DNA from: Corbicula japonica
Lineage: Eukaryota > Mollusca > Bivalvia > Venerida > Cyrenidae
DNA: 64,000 nt
NCBI GenBank assembly: GCA_038501625.1
Contig: JAZAYU010000015.1
Span: forward strand, 62,001-126,000
Direction of reading: 5' to 3'
A program made the translations under genes and the position numbers. Below are positions 20,062-32,700 of the stretch, in pieces. Every line of letters starts with the position of its first letter. Within the stretch, counting starts at the first letter, position 1. The notes below the pieces were generated by a model, which was not told where the DNA came from, searched no databases, and saw nothing but the letters and a program-made list of their open reading frames with translations.

Positions 20062-20267
20062 TTACAAAATAGCATACTGAAACAGGTTTCCGAACGACAT
20101 GTCTGCCAGGTCCGCAGATGGCATCAGGTCAGAGGCTGGATTGGCTAGGACGGCATTTGCTGCGGTCAGCCTCTCTGTCCGTGACTTCTGTCTCAACAGT
20201 TCATTCATCTATGCTACAACTCCATCCTGAACTGGCGTTTCCCCCGTCATCTCCGGGTAATGCTTCA
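20062..20267 (-). pseudogene. C-terminal coding fragment of unknown protein
   Basis: The minus strand reads VKHYPEMTGETPVQDGVVA, one in-frame TAG, then MNELLRQKSRTERLTAANAV, LANPASDLMPSADLADMSFG and NLFQYAIL before a TAA at 20064-20062. An acceptor-like TATGTAG precedes it. The last ~35 codons are duplicated at 18946-19050. The fragment looks like an amphipathic-helix C-terminal exon. I do not recognise the family; transposon-borne genes are often duplicated like this. The single internal stop makes function doubtful unless an alternative acceptor is used. Confidence 0.45.
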
Positions 20268-20299
20268 CTACATATGTAGTATTTAGTATAGAAAATAAA

Positions 20300-21400
20300 A
20301 TAAATAATTACCGTTAGGTGTTATACATTTTTTGTAAATTACATATTAAATTGTCATTTTAGCCACGAAACATCAATAATCAGGCTTGGCACTGGGGATG
20401 TTATATTGCGTGATATAGCTATAGGTAAATAAAATATGAAAACGTGATGTAACATGAATTCCGATGTTTTGATGTCGGTGCACAAAAATTCTTACAGGTG
20501 CATGTATAAATATTAATTTTAGGGTTCCATGAGATTTCGATATATATGATTGTACTAGGTCGTTATATTTTTTTTTATTCCAAAAGAAAGTGTGCACGTT
20601 TCCGGTGATTTTTCCATGTTGTCTAAATATTTGCTTTCAAAATTTAGATTATTTTAATTCTTTAAAACCTTCTATGATCTAATCATAACTTTGATTCCAA
20701 ATATTTAGGCATTAAGAAAAGCAGTAAATGTAAAAAAAAACACCTCAAACAATGTACAAACTTTCCTTTGGGATTGGGTATAACTTTTGAAGATCTCAAT
20801 CTTAATAACGGGCAAAGCTTCCGTTTCATTTTCCCTCGTTAATCAGGGACTTAGAAATAGAGGTCTTATTATAGGGGTGGTCATAGTTTTGGGATGTTCT
20901 TATGAATCGTGTTTACTGTAATCACAAACACGTTATTGTCCATTGTTCAAAACAAAAACGTAAAAAATAATTCAACCAAATCGATTTCTTTCATTGAAGT
21001 TTAGTTTGCTCTTTAAAAATAATATGCAGTCTGTTTTGACAGACATGCCAAATTTCTACAAATATATGCAGAGTGTCCATTATCTCGATGTAGTGTGCAG
21101 AGACTGTGCTATTTAAGTGTCAGTTATCGCGATATGACATTATGACAACTAACAACAATGACAACTAACACTAAATCAACTCGAATATAAATTGAATGTC
21201 CTCGAATCCGCGTGGAAACATTAAAAGCGTAACAACAACAATAATAACAACTTCAAAACATTAGTTTAGTAACGCAAATTTGTGACAAAAAACGGGGAGA
21301 ATAACGTATGATGTCAAACTTGAAATCATTGAACAAAACAAACGGAGGAAGATGATTAAGATAATTTTACAGGAATTGAATGACATATGTTAAATCACGG
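20300..21400. other. No supported gene
   Basis: AT-rich sequence. A 74-codon minus-strand frame (20373-20597) has no recognisable domain. I see no repeat with clear boundaries. Confidence 0.4.
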
Positions 21401-21414
21401 GTTCAGGTTAGATA

Positions 21415-21486
21415 TGCTATAGACCAGTACATTTGTGGGTATTTTGTACCTGCTATAGACCAGTACATTTGTGGGTATTTTGTACC
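21415..21486 (+). repeat. 36-bp exact tandem duplication
   Basis: TGCTATAGACCAGTACATTT followed by GTGGGTATTTTGTACC occurs twice in immediate succession with no difference, so it is recent. The encoded repeat in the + frame is a shadow. Confidence 0.9.
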
Positions 21487-21724
21487 TGGTCAGACCTTGC
21501 AAGTCACTCGAATTAAAATTAAGATGTGTCGAAGGGACGTTGACGTAGTAATAAATTCTTGTGAACCAGTAAAGTAGGGACTTACATAAGGAACTAATGG
21601 AGGGTAGTGCGGATATATCACTGAGTACCACGAAACGAATAATTAATTAAGGAAGCTGGTTACACGAATTCTAATCCCAGGTATGAACACATGATGAAGG
21701 GACTGAAGGCTGCCAACACAGAGT

Positions 21725-21809
21725 CACATGGCGACTGTTCGCCATTTCAGCCAATCAGATGCTTGAGATTTGAAACTGGTTTCCAATCTCAGTTTTATAA
21801 CCTTCAGCT
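21725..21809 (+). mobile_element. MITE-1 half copy
   Basis: This is the right arm only, from GGCGACTGTTCGCCATTTC through AGCCAATCAGATGCTTGAGA to TTTTATAACCTTCAG. It ends next to the open segment at 21810-22223 and may have replaced that segment's upstream part. Confidence 0.8.
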
Positions 21810-22223
21810 CTGGTCACTTTACAAACCTCCTCAATACACCTATAACACGCTTCTATTCACATTACGGCGTGGGTTGGACACATTAGATGAATATGACATT
21901 CAACCGGTGACCACCGATGCAGAATCTGACACAACGTCAACTGATTCGGAATCCAGTGTTAAATCTCAGCCGTCGGCAAGATCTTCGTCAACGTTTAGTA
22001 TGTTTACACCCAACATGCCAATAGTGATATCCGACGACGAGGCATTACAACAATCGGTAACCAATAAACAGAGAGACCTTATAGTATAAGGTTACGAGAG
22101 TTGTTTTCTGACTTGTCAGATAGCGATGACATAGATGGCGCTGTCGTCGGCCCAGCCGATTATACCATGGAATTAACTGACATGCCCCTTATTCCATCAT
22201 GCAGTTCAACTCCATCCGTATAA
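21810..22223 (+). pseudogene. Acidic Ser-rich ORF with SUMO-interaction-like motif
   Basis: The + strand is open from the MITE-1 end: SLYKPPQYTYNTLLFTLRRG, LDTLDEYDIQPVTTDAESDT, a Ser/Thr stretch, then MPIVISDDEA, a good match to a SUMO-interaction motif (hydrophobic V/I core plus acidic residues). The first frame stops at 22089. A -1 shift continues with RLRELFSDLSDSDDIDGAVV, GPADYTMELTDMPLIP and ends SCSSTPSV at a TAA (22221-22223). The frame change means either a broken gene or an unseen intron. A TTAA foldback element begins eight bases after the stop. I do not recognise the family. Confidence 0.4.
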
Positions 22224-22230
22224 GGTGGTG

Positions 22231-22927
22231 TTAAGGGCTTGCCACACTCCTCCCAATTCTATTCATGGATAAAATAAAAATCATCAAATCTCAGTAATGG
22301 CAAAATGCCGTTCAATGAAACTTTGCACAAATGAATGTTACTAATGTAACTTTATTTTGCATACAGAACGACACGTTAGAAAAGTAAAGAAACAAAGCTA
22401 GACCTAAAAATTCCTTGAATTCTATTTGCATAAATTCACAAAAACTAAGGGATGCAGAACATAATTTTAAATTCCCTCGTGAGCGCAATGATACTGACAA
22501 GAAAATGTTGTGTACTTTGTAAAAAACTTTCAACTATTAAAAGCGAAATCAGTGATTGTCATCAGTTTACGCGACCAGGAAATTGAAGGTCAAATACACT
22601 TTTACTAATATCTCGTAAAGTTTACATATGTAAATCACGAGGGCACAATAAATTGTTGCCAGTATCATATTACTAATGTGGGCATTTAAAATGATGTTTT
22701 GTGTTCTTTAGTTTTTGTGAATTTATGTAAATAGAAGTTGAGGGAATTTTTTGATCTCGCTATTGTTCTTTACTTTTCTAATGTGTCTTACCATCTGTAA
22801 AATAAAGATACATTAATAACATACATTTGTGCAAAGTTTCAATTAACAGCAGTTTGCCGTTATTGAGATTTTGATAATTTTCTTTTTATCGATTAATAGA
22901 ATTGGGAGGAGTGTGGCAGGCCCTTAA
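22231..22927 (+). mobile_element. TTAA-flanked foldback element with long inverted repeats
   Basis: The left end TTAAGGGCTTGCCACACTCC and right end GGAGTGTGGCAGGCCCTTAA are inverted complements with one mismatch, and the match continues inward with gaps for about 200 bases (AATTCTATT, GTGCAAA, AGAAAAGTAAAG and TAAATTCACAAAAACTAA on the left have complements on the right). TTAA at both ends is the target duplication expected of piggyBac-type or similar TTAA-specific transposition. There is no transposase inside; the 73-codon frame at 22312-22533 is a shadow of the arm. Confidence 0.8.
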
Positions 22928-23194
22928 GAATAAAGAATTGATGACTCTTTATCGTAAGTGAAAGGATCCTGCTACAAGAAAATAACATTACTTTAACTAC
23001 CACTCCCTCTTTAACTACCACTTCCTCGTGTTGTTGTCTGGTATATTCCCCCTTTTCTTTTAGAGGCACTCCTACTAGCAGGATATTTCACAATCATTTT
23101 ATATCATTTTTTTTACATCCCCACCATCAACACCACCACCGAGTATTTACGCACGCATCAACACTACCATCCACTGAGTATTTACGCATATATA

Positions 23195-23485
23195 CAATTA
23201 CATCTGACAGGTGCAGATACATATTGAGAAATAGAGTTTTAGATACAGTGTTCCGGGTGCGATACCCTAGCTCTTTTCGAAGAGACCCCCTGGTTCTTTA
23301 ACGTGCCCGGTGTATAGCACCGATACACGCACTGAAATCCTACTTCCTGGGAGTGAACCAGTACTTAGTTGGGTGGGAAATACTCAGACGTATTTCAGAA
23401 ATTTCCAGAGTCGCGTTCGGGTTTCGAACACACGACCTCCGGTAGACCAGCGCGTAACCACTGTACCACCCGTCCACTCATGTAG
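23195..23485 (-). mobile_element. tRNA-derived SINE (minus strand)
   Basis: Read on the minus strand, GGGTGGTACAGTGGTTACGC resembles an A box and GTGTTCGAAACCC a B box about 30 bases later, together a Pol III promoter in a tRNA-like head. A downstream core contains ACCGGGCACGTTAAAGAACC, a type of core I have seen repeatedly in invertebrate SINEs. It lies about 300 bases upstream of the ATF6 start codon, in the opposite orientation. Confidence 0.6.
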
Positions 23486-23599
23486 AAGAACAAAGGAAAA
23501 GTTGTGTCGTCCTAAGGTCTATGAAGAAGTAACAAACAGTGTAAAGAGAACGCGCTAAAAGTGCGAAATCACACAATCCTTACACTAAGCAAACTTTCA

Positions 23600-23791
23600 C
23601 GCGTTTTAACTAACATCCGTACCGACCTGAGGTAAACCGAACTTTACAGCTAGTAATTATTACGGATCACCGGCTAGTCCAACTTCTTCCGGGTTATGCA
23701 TGATGGGATATATTGTTGATACTTTCCACGCTGAAACATGAAGCTTGATCGATTTTTCTGACAACTCCCTTATTCTTTGTTAACAAATTAA
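23600..23791 (+). promoter_or_regulatory. Putative ATF6 promoter / 5' UTR
   Basis: This short upstream region of the ATF6 first codon contains an ETS-like ACTTCTTCCGGG and, adjacent, TGCATGATGGGATATATTG, whose complement (CCCATCATGCA) resembles part of the ZNF143-type promoter motif. I see no TATA box, and no ER-stress response element (CCAAT-N9-CCACG): a lone CCACG near 23729 lacks the CCAAT. The promoter assignment rests on position only. Confidence 0.35.
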
Positions 23792-26700
23792 ATGATGGAA
23801 GCCGATTTTGTTTCGGAGGTCGATAGGAAATTCTTCGCCAACAATATGTTGTCAAATGAAGATTGGGGTATGTAACATTGAAAATTTAAGTAAAACTTCC
23901 TTGTCGGTCGACTCGATGTTTTGTTCAAAATTTGTACAAATTATCAGATTTATTGTTGCATACCAATACTCAGCAGAGCTGGTGGCATTACTTGCCTTTA
24001 ATATTGAGTAAAAATATTCATAGGCTAGCCGTTCAATTTAAAATTGTCGGTACTTTTGTGTACTGACAGTGTAAGTGTGCTTTCAGCTTAAACAGGTCTA
24101 GGAAACCACTGATTACACAAATTAGCCTACAATGGGTGTGCAAAATTTCCTCAAGGAAAACGTTTCAGTGGTTTCCGCATTACGAAAACTGGTCATTCGA
24201 GATGGATTCTCAGGTATGTACACTAGTGTTTTCAGTTTTTGACGCAAAGTTAATTTTAAATTTAGTTAATTGCAAGTTTAAGAATTAATACAATACTTTA
24301 CCATCAAAAATAAAACAACAAATGTAAAATTTCTACAAACGTCAACAAAACTTTTCGCTTTTGTCGTCCATGTTTGTTTGAGAGATGCCCGGATGCTGAC
24401 TGGTTTTTGTTCAATGATCAATGCTGCAGCAGCTAAGAGCTTGCTTGTAATATGCATCACAGTTATCCTTCTTGAGTCTGAAGCTAAATTCTATAAAGGG
24501 TGCATGATAAGAGCATTTTTAGGAGCCATTATCCTGAATAAATCATTTTTTATTATGTTGGATTTAAAATTGTAAGTTTTTTATTATTGATCTATTGTTA
24601 CTTCATTCAGCATGTTAAGATTTCAATCCAAAATTAAGTATAATTGCATCTTTCATTAATACTATGCAATTGACATTTTTATAGATACATTTATATGGAA
24701 ACAAGTAATTCAGTTTAATTCCATATTTCCTACATGTTTTTATTGTAACGTTAAGCTAATTTCAATAGTAAGCATCTCTCTTTTCTATATAAAGATATAC
24801 GTTAATAAGCATCTCTCTGACGCTGAATCTTTTCTGTAACCAGTCTACAAAATGGCGATGACAATGAAGTGAAAGAACTGTACAACTAAAAAAAATCTAA
24901 TTTTCCAGGTTCAGTGTGGTTTGAATTGTAATAACTATCTGTTTGTTATTTTTTACACTTAAGATGTGAGTGCAAAAAAGTCTGGGCATAAATCTCACCT
25001 GTAAGGCAAATTCTTCGTGAAAATGCTGTTGGTATGTGAAAATCGGATGAAAACAAACACGTAATCGGTGGAAACGGAATGCGGATTTTTTCTATCTCTG
25101 GGCAACACGGATATTTTCATACAAATATTTACATATTTTGTATATTTACAAATCATGCAGTGTGTAAATGCACAAATGATTTGTGGATTTACAAATTATT
25201 TATAAATTCAGTGGTTTCCTAGACCTGTTAAAGTGAAAATTATGAAATGCATTATCAATAAACCAAAGAAGTTATATAAATGGAATTGCAAGGAATAATT
25301 TGTGTTGACGACAAATTTTGCACAGTCATTCAACCAATTTTTTATTTGTTATATTATAATGTCTTATTTCTTATATTGTTATAAATTAGTCATCATGTCA
25401 TCATTGGTTTAGTACACTGAGAAAGTACATCTCTTATCAAAATCCATTGGCATTTTCAAATTATCCCTTTGTCCCTTGTCCTGGTACCAACGGTACTGAT
25501 TGAAACTTTGGTCAGGGGTGTTTCCGATAATGGCGATGTATAGAGTGTATTGAGAAATACATGTTTAACAATGGTAGACATTAAAATAAGCAGTAACTTT
25601 TTAAAAATTGTATTTGATTTAGTAATAAACTGTAACTTGCAATAAAAATTTTCTAATGCTGGTACTTTAATATAAAATTTTCTCATTCTTTATCAACCAT
25701 TACAGACAAAGCTAAGGCAGCTATCCATGTTTTTATTGGAGAAAACTGATAAAGTAACATTAATCTGAATTATTTTTAGTGTCAATTAGTATATTTCAAT
25801 AAACATTTAAAACTTTGATTAATTTTATGCATAACTGCTATGTCTTTATACATATGCCCCCCTTGACCAATAGTAGGGAACTAATGACTTCTGTTGTTTA
25901 GACACTAACTTCGAAATAGTCCATAGAGTAAACATAAGTGATACCACCTTGAATAATAAAGTGCATTATAGCAAGTAATATTTGAAGAATGAAGATGCGA
26001 TGAAACCATGGTTTCACCTCATGAAATCAGTTGTAAAACTACAAAACCACATTACTAATAAAAATCTTGGATTATTCTTGATTTGTGCATGTCCATTAAA
26101 CTTAATTATGTTTGTATCATGTTTAATAATGCTTTATAATTACAGTTAAAATAACACTTTGTGAACGATGATATTAGAGTTCTAATAAAGATATTAAGGG
26201 GAAAAAATTAATCATGTTTCTAAAAGGTTCAAAGCTCATTCATTCTTTATCATGTGTTCATAATTGAATGAGAATGGTATACATGTATTTAAAATTGTAA
26301 TTCCATTTCTTATTTATGATGATTTTGTATGTATTTTAGCATTTGTCTCTTGTAGTTCATTTATAATTTCATATGTGTGAAAAATTTAATAAATAAAGGT
26401 TTATGATGAACAAAAGATCAATTGAAAATAATTATGTCTTGGAAAATGTCAGACATACTAAAATATACAGGAAAAAACAGGAGTCTTAAGGTGCATTTAA
26501 TATTGATATTTTGGAAGTTAATATCTACATGATTATTACATGATATATCAGAACTGTCTTATCAATTATCCTGATACTTAACTGGGGGCAGTCTTCCATG
26601 TTACAGATTAACAATGATCGAAACTAAAACAAAATTCAAATCCCTTTTTTGTCTTTATCTTACATGAGATAAGATAAGGAAAAATATATGATAATCAAGG

Positions 26701-29700
26701 TCTCAACGTGGTTTCCAAGTAGTGTTTAGATTCAGAAGTTCGAGTATCCTGAAATATGGATAATTATGTTCACTTCATTATCAGCAATAACAGGATATGT
26801 ACAGGCTAATGTGGAGCTACACTGGTCACTGCAGTCTTCGCCTTTAGGTTTCCAAACCACTTGTCCGTTCGGGCAAGTAGTATAGGATTTTTACTTGCCC
26901 GACCCAGACTTTAGTTGTCCGAAAATGCAAGATGATATAAACTAAATAAAAAAGACAGATTATTCGTTTTTAATCTCTGTACATATTCAACATGAAAAAC
27001 ACATTGTCACATTTTTTTACCTTTTTCGAATCTCCGATCTCTTTTTTCACACGCTTACCCGGCAGTGCACCTTCGTAAAATTTTAATTGCATCACCATAA
27101 CAAATGACAAATTGAAATAGATCGGTTATCGAAATTACAAGCGTCTTACAGATAGTTGTTACGTTATTTGCAATAAGCGTTTAGTGTACATGATTAGTTT
27201 AAAAATAACCCGTCATGGTTTACAAGTGATAAAGTCCGTCTGTCACGATCCTGACCGTTTGTTAGCATAAAAACCGTCCCGGACGGACTTTCTCGTTCGC
27301 AGTGCTCCAGCTAGGATTTCGAAAGGGCAGGGAAGTGGATCTCAAAACAGGGCACATTGCACGCGGCGGGCTCAAAATTGGGCACTTCTTTTGCAAATCT
27401 TGGGGCAGGGGCAGTGTATTTATTAAAATTGCCTTTGAATAAATAATTAATAATGTTAACAACAAATAATTTTATTTCACTATTCTGTCTTAATAAAATA
27501 ATCAGATAAAGTAAAAAAAAAAAAACTTTTAAATTTAACTATTCTTAACATTTAGAACTTAAAAATAATACATTCAGTATCAAGTTTCTATCACAATAAA
27601 CTATATTGTCCTCAATTTTGCTTAGAACTCTGAAGATGTGCAGACTTTGGCACTTCTTGCTATTTTCATGTTTTTGTTGGTGTTTTGCTGCTTAATTGTC
27701 CTGCATTTTATGATGAACATTCAGCCTCATTGTCTGAAAATATAAAATTATTAAATACCTCATTCCTTTTTTTACTATTACTTATTATTTCACATTAATA
27801 AGAAAGCATTTTCTGCCAGTGTATACCCTGACCATTCTTTGCATCTGAAAGTCTGATATGGGTCTACACTTTATCAGGGTCTAAACTATTTGATATTCAG
27901 TTTATATTTATAATTTAAAACTACTCACAATGCATTTTGAAAGCTGACAAAATTTAATTACCCAAAGAAATCAGTCAACTTTCTCTAATCGCTCTGTCTG
28001 TATTGGCATTTGTTTATTTGCAGGCTGTTACAAAAATTGTCATTACGTAATAATCATAATTAGCGCCAATTTTTCATCAAATACTTTACCTTAATCTAAT
28101 TGTGCTCATTCAGTAATCTCCTGTACATCACTTGTAATTGTTATAAAAACGCTGCTGCAATCAAATATTGATCGATGTCAGATTGCAGTTCCCAGATAAG
28201 TATAGGTTATAGTTCAGAATTTGAAAATTTAACAAATTAAATTCGACCGAACGTAGTGAGGGAGAAGGATTTTGATTGGCTGAGAAAGTAGGTTGAACTG
28301 TAAACACTTACACCTGTTGAGTGTAGTAAAATCAATGAGCCTGACGTCTGGTTTGTAGGTCAGTTGTAAAATTCAGTGGCTGCTTAATATCCGGTAAAAG
28401 GTAGTGTATACCCACTTAAAAGATGCACTTAAATATGGGCATGGCGCTATGATTTTAGGGCAGGGCGCACGGAATTCCGGGCAGGGCGCGGTGCCCCTTT
28501 GTTTAAGCCTAGCTGGAGCACTGCATTCGGGCAACCGACCAGGCACACTACGGTTGTCCGGACCATAATTTACTTGTCCCGGGCTTCGGGCAACCCGCTT
28601 ATGTCGAAGACTGTCACTGGGATGTAAGCTGTATTCATGAAGTGAAGTGTTAACCCTTTCCTGTATACTTATGCATTTTTACGCATGTGCGACCAGTGTA
28701 GATCCAGATCAGCCCGCACATCATCCGTGCCGTCTGATCAGGATCTGCACTGGTCGCATTTTGGTCATAAATAACCTAATGAATAAAAAAGCGAACAGTT
28801 TAGATCCAGATCAGACGGCATGGATGTGCCGGCTGATCTTGATCTAAACTGTTCACCTGAGCAATAAAGGTGTGTCTATACAGGAAAGGATTAACAATAT
28901 TAACCATATCTCTACTAAGTAATGTCTTCCAGCCTTCTTACTATTTGATCTGGCCCCATATTCACAAAACTATCAGACTGATTTTCATCTTCAGGCTGCC
29001 TTTGAATGTCAATTTTGACAGTTTTAGAGTATCTTAATTCTAAAATTTATGTTAAGTAATAAATGAAAATCAATAGAATTTGATAACATAATTACAAAAG
29101 TCTTACTTATAATATTTTATGTCAGTTGACAATTCAAGTCTTGTGAGTTAGTTTTGTTAGCACAGAGTCTGTATACAACTCTTTTAGTGTTCTCTTATTT
29201 TATTGAATTTATGTGAATTTTTTTATGTTTTGGGGTACCATTTGTAATCACACATTTTGAAAGAAATTTGTTTACTTCAATTAAAAACTGACAGAATATG
29301 ATAAAAAAAAAAGAAGAAACTGGGTTATGCAAACAAAGAATCGGCCTAGCTGTTCTGAACAAAGAGATGTTTTATTTAACTTAAGGCAATAGAAAAAAAT
29401 ATTTTAAACTCTCATCCCTGCCCGCCCCTGTCCAAAACCACCCGCCCCAAAAAAATTTATTGGTAAAAAAATCAAAACATATTCTGTTCCGGACAGAACA
29501 GGTTTTAGACCATCCAGAAATACCTTCTTAAGGTATTTCATTAATAAAAAATAAAAATTAAAAAGTGCCCACCCGCCCTTTTTTCCCCAAAATCCGGATG
29601 AGAATATAATAATTTATTTTCTCTGGCCTTATAAAAGAGGGTACATGTATTTAGATTCTACAGCATTTGTTATAAAATAAATGGCAAAAAAAACACCTGT

Positions 29701-32700
29701 TATTAAGATTGTTTCTCACAAGTCGCTATCTACTAGATAGAGTGTCATTGATTTCAGTGTCTGTATTGATGTAATAAGCCAGCAATATTGGCAATACATT
29801 AATATATCAAATTTAATAGAAGAAAGAGCTTCTGCTGCATGTTTGAATTTATCTTGCTGGTCTTTGTTTTCAAACAGTTTAACTTGCAACTTTAAAGATC
29901 AAGAATGGATACTAATTTTAATTCAGTAATCTCTTTAACTGTTGTAAAAAAAATATTGTACAATTATTATGTTATTTGAACAACATACCAGTATTTAGGG
30001 GTAAAATTTTAAATTCTAGACCAAAATTAAATATACCTTTAACAAAGGCTAATGTGAGTTTTAAAACAAAAAAAGTGAAATGAAACCTATGCAAATCAGT
30101 ATAGATTAGAATCCTAGCTTCTGGGAACAAACTTTATGGTAATACTAAGTAAAAACAAGTTAAAATCTACCACCATACATCAGCCATTAATAATTATATG
30201 GGTTTTGTCTTATTATTAACATATATTTTGAATCAGTTTATTAGATGTAAAACAATATGTGCAGAAACCGACCATTTCATGAACTTCATTAATATGCTAA
30301 TTTATGCTTTATAAATCAATAAATGACTATGATAATGTGTCAATAGCCACAGGGCAGTGAACAGACTATCATAAATGCCTTACATATTCTAAACAGTTTT
30401 TTAATTAAATTACCTTTGTTATCACTTATTGATCAGAATTCCTGTTATGAATGTTTTGCACATTAATGTGTTGTTGACAGTGTGGCAGGTGGCAGTAATT
30501 TCACATGATCATATTGCTCTGACTGTACCAGTCAAGGTGGCTTCATTCACTTAACCCTTTCCTTGATATATACGTTGCATTTTAACGCATGTGCGACCAG
30601 TGTAGATCCAGATCAGCCGGCACATCAGGATCAGGATCTGCACTGGTCGCATTATGGTCAGAAATAACCTAATGAATCAAAAGTCGAACAGTTTAGATCC
30701 TGATCAGACGGATGTGCCGGCTGATCTGGATCTTAACTGTTCGCCATAGCAATAAAGGTGTATCTATACAGGAAAGGGTTAATAACTGTTGCATTTTGAG
30801 AAATGTTGATATCCAGTAGAATTAATTAAACATAATATAAATAGATTTTAAACCCTAACAGGTCAGGATGAGTATGTTCTAATAATTGAATGATCTGCCA
30901 GGACTCAAAGTCCTTAAATTTTCTTTAAATGACAGTATTGCCAGATCTGTTCATTGTTTGTCATAAAAAGTTAAAGTCTAGTGATTTGGAGAAATTTCCC
31001 CATACCTGTTACCTTCCAGAAATGTTGTCCAAGCTATCCCTCCATGTTAAGAAAAGAAAGAAGTTCCCAAATTTATGTCAAGTTATACTTGGTTTTAAAG
31101 TTTGTTAATCTTTCTATCCGTGGATACATCACATGGGTGACCAATTACGATTAGATCATCCAGCACATTTATGCCATCTAATTAGGATCTACGCTGTTCA
31201 CCATTGAATCATTAGGTTATTTCTGACCAAGAAGCTAAGTGCGTAGATCCAGATCAGTGTCCAAGGTTATAAAACTGAGCATGGAAACCAGTCTCAAATC
31301 TCCAGCATCTGATTGGCTGAAATGGCGACCAGTCGCCATTTCAGCCAATCAGATGCTTGAGATTTGAGACTGGTTTCCAATCTCAGCTTTATAACCTTCA
31401 GATCCAGATCAGATGGCATGGATGTGTCCGCTGTTCACAGGTGATAAAAGTTATATCCTAAGGGTAAAGGTTTATTGAACCCATTGGTTAGATAGATTTC
31501 TCTACAAACAGAATGTCAGTTGGTGATTGTTGTTAAATATTTGTATTTTCAGAGGCCAGTATGGAGCTGACAGAGTTAATGGGCCTCGACTCCAATCTAC
31601 CCAACCTAGAATTTGTGAATGACTTACAGGTACTTGCAACTTTTCTTTCCTCCATAGATACATCTTAATTGCATGGGTGAACAGTGTAGATCCAGATCAG
31701 CACATCCCTGCCATCTGATCAGGATCTTCACTGTTCGCTTTTTGATTTGTTAGGCTATTTCTGACCAAACTGCAACCAGAGCAGATAATGATCAGATGGC
31801 AAGGATGTGCCAGCTGATCTGGATCTAAACTGGTTGCACATGCGTTAAATGTGTATATATGGAGTTAACCCTTTCCTCCATAAAACCATATGAAGCCTTT
31901 ATATCAGTGTAGATCCTAATCAGACAGCACATCTGTGCCCAAGGTTATAAAACTGAGATTGGAAACCAGTCTCAAATCTCAAGCATCTGATTGGCTGAAA
32001 TGGCGACTGGTCGCCATTTCAGCCAATCAGATGCTTGAGATTTGAGACTGGTTTCCATGCTCAGTTTTATAACGTTCAGCCCTGGTCACACATGGAAATA
32101 AAATGCAAATATATAGATTAAAGGGTTAATAGTGTCATTATTGAAATCATGTTGTTGTTTTTCATATCAGTGTTTGTATTTTGATTGATAGTACAATGTG
32201 ATGTCACCATTTTGTGCTACTATAAAGTGTGTGAATAAACATTTCTAAATAAACACATCAACAGTAATATTTATAGGTGTATAATGTATGGTACAATAAA
32301 TTAGAAAATGTCACTTAACCACAAGTCTTGTTTATTTACTTTAAATCTTGTTGCAAAATAGTGTATGCTAATTTGATTACGTTGTCATATGTAAATTTTA
32401 CATCAATGTCCGTGTAGCTTCTAGTTTTATGAATAAAAGGAAACAATTAGATTCTTTGAAAATTAATTAGCTGTAAAATGTTTTCAGTAAATAAGTAAAC
32501 ACTTCAGTTAGCAGACAGTGCTGTTTTATATTTAGCAAGTTGTGTGTAAACATTTCAGTTAGCAGACAATGCTGTTTTATATTTAGCAAGTTGTGTGTAA
32601 ACATTTCAGTTAGCAAACAATGCTGTTTTATATTTAGCAAGATCTATGTGAACATTTCAGTTAGCAAACAGTGTTGTTTTATATTTAGCAACTATATATA

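Noticed and set aside
24130..24216. Possible extra ATF6 exon or alternative start (ATGGGTGTGC..., donor TCAG|GTATGT)
   Set aside because: No clear acceptor, and exon 1 joins exon 2 in phase without it (W|E junction). Kept only as a remark in the intron 1 entry.
28647..28847. 66-aa ORF and similar ORFs at 51713-51952, 53727-53966, 53888-54082, 57562-57831 and 60149-60443
   Set aside because: All run through MITE-2 copies; the shared peptide (VDPDQPAH...LIRIC) is a translation of the repeat.
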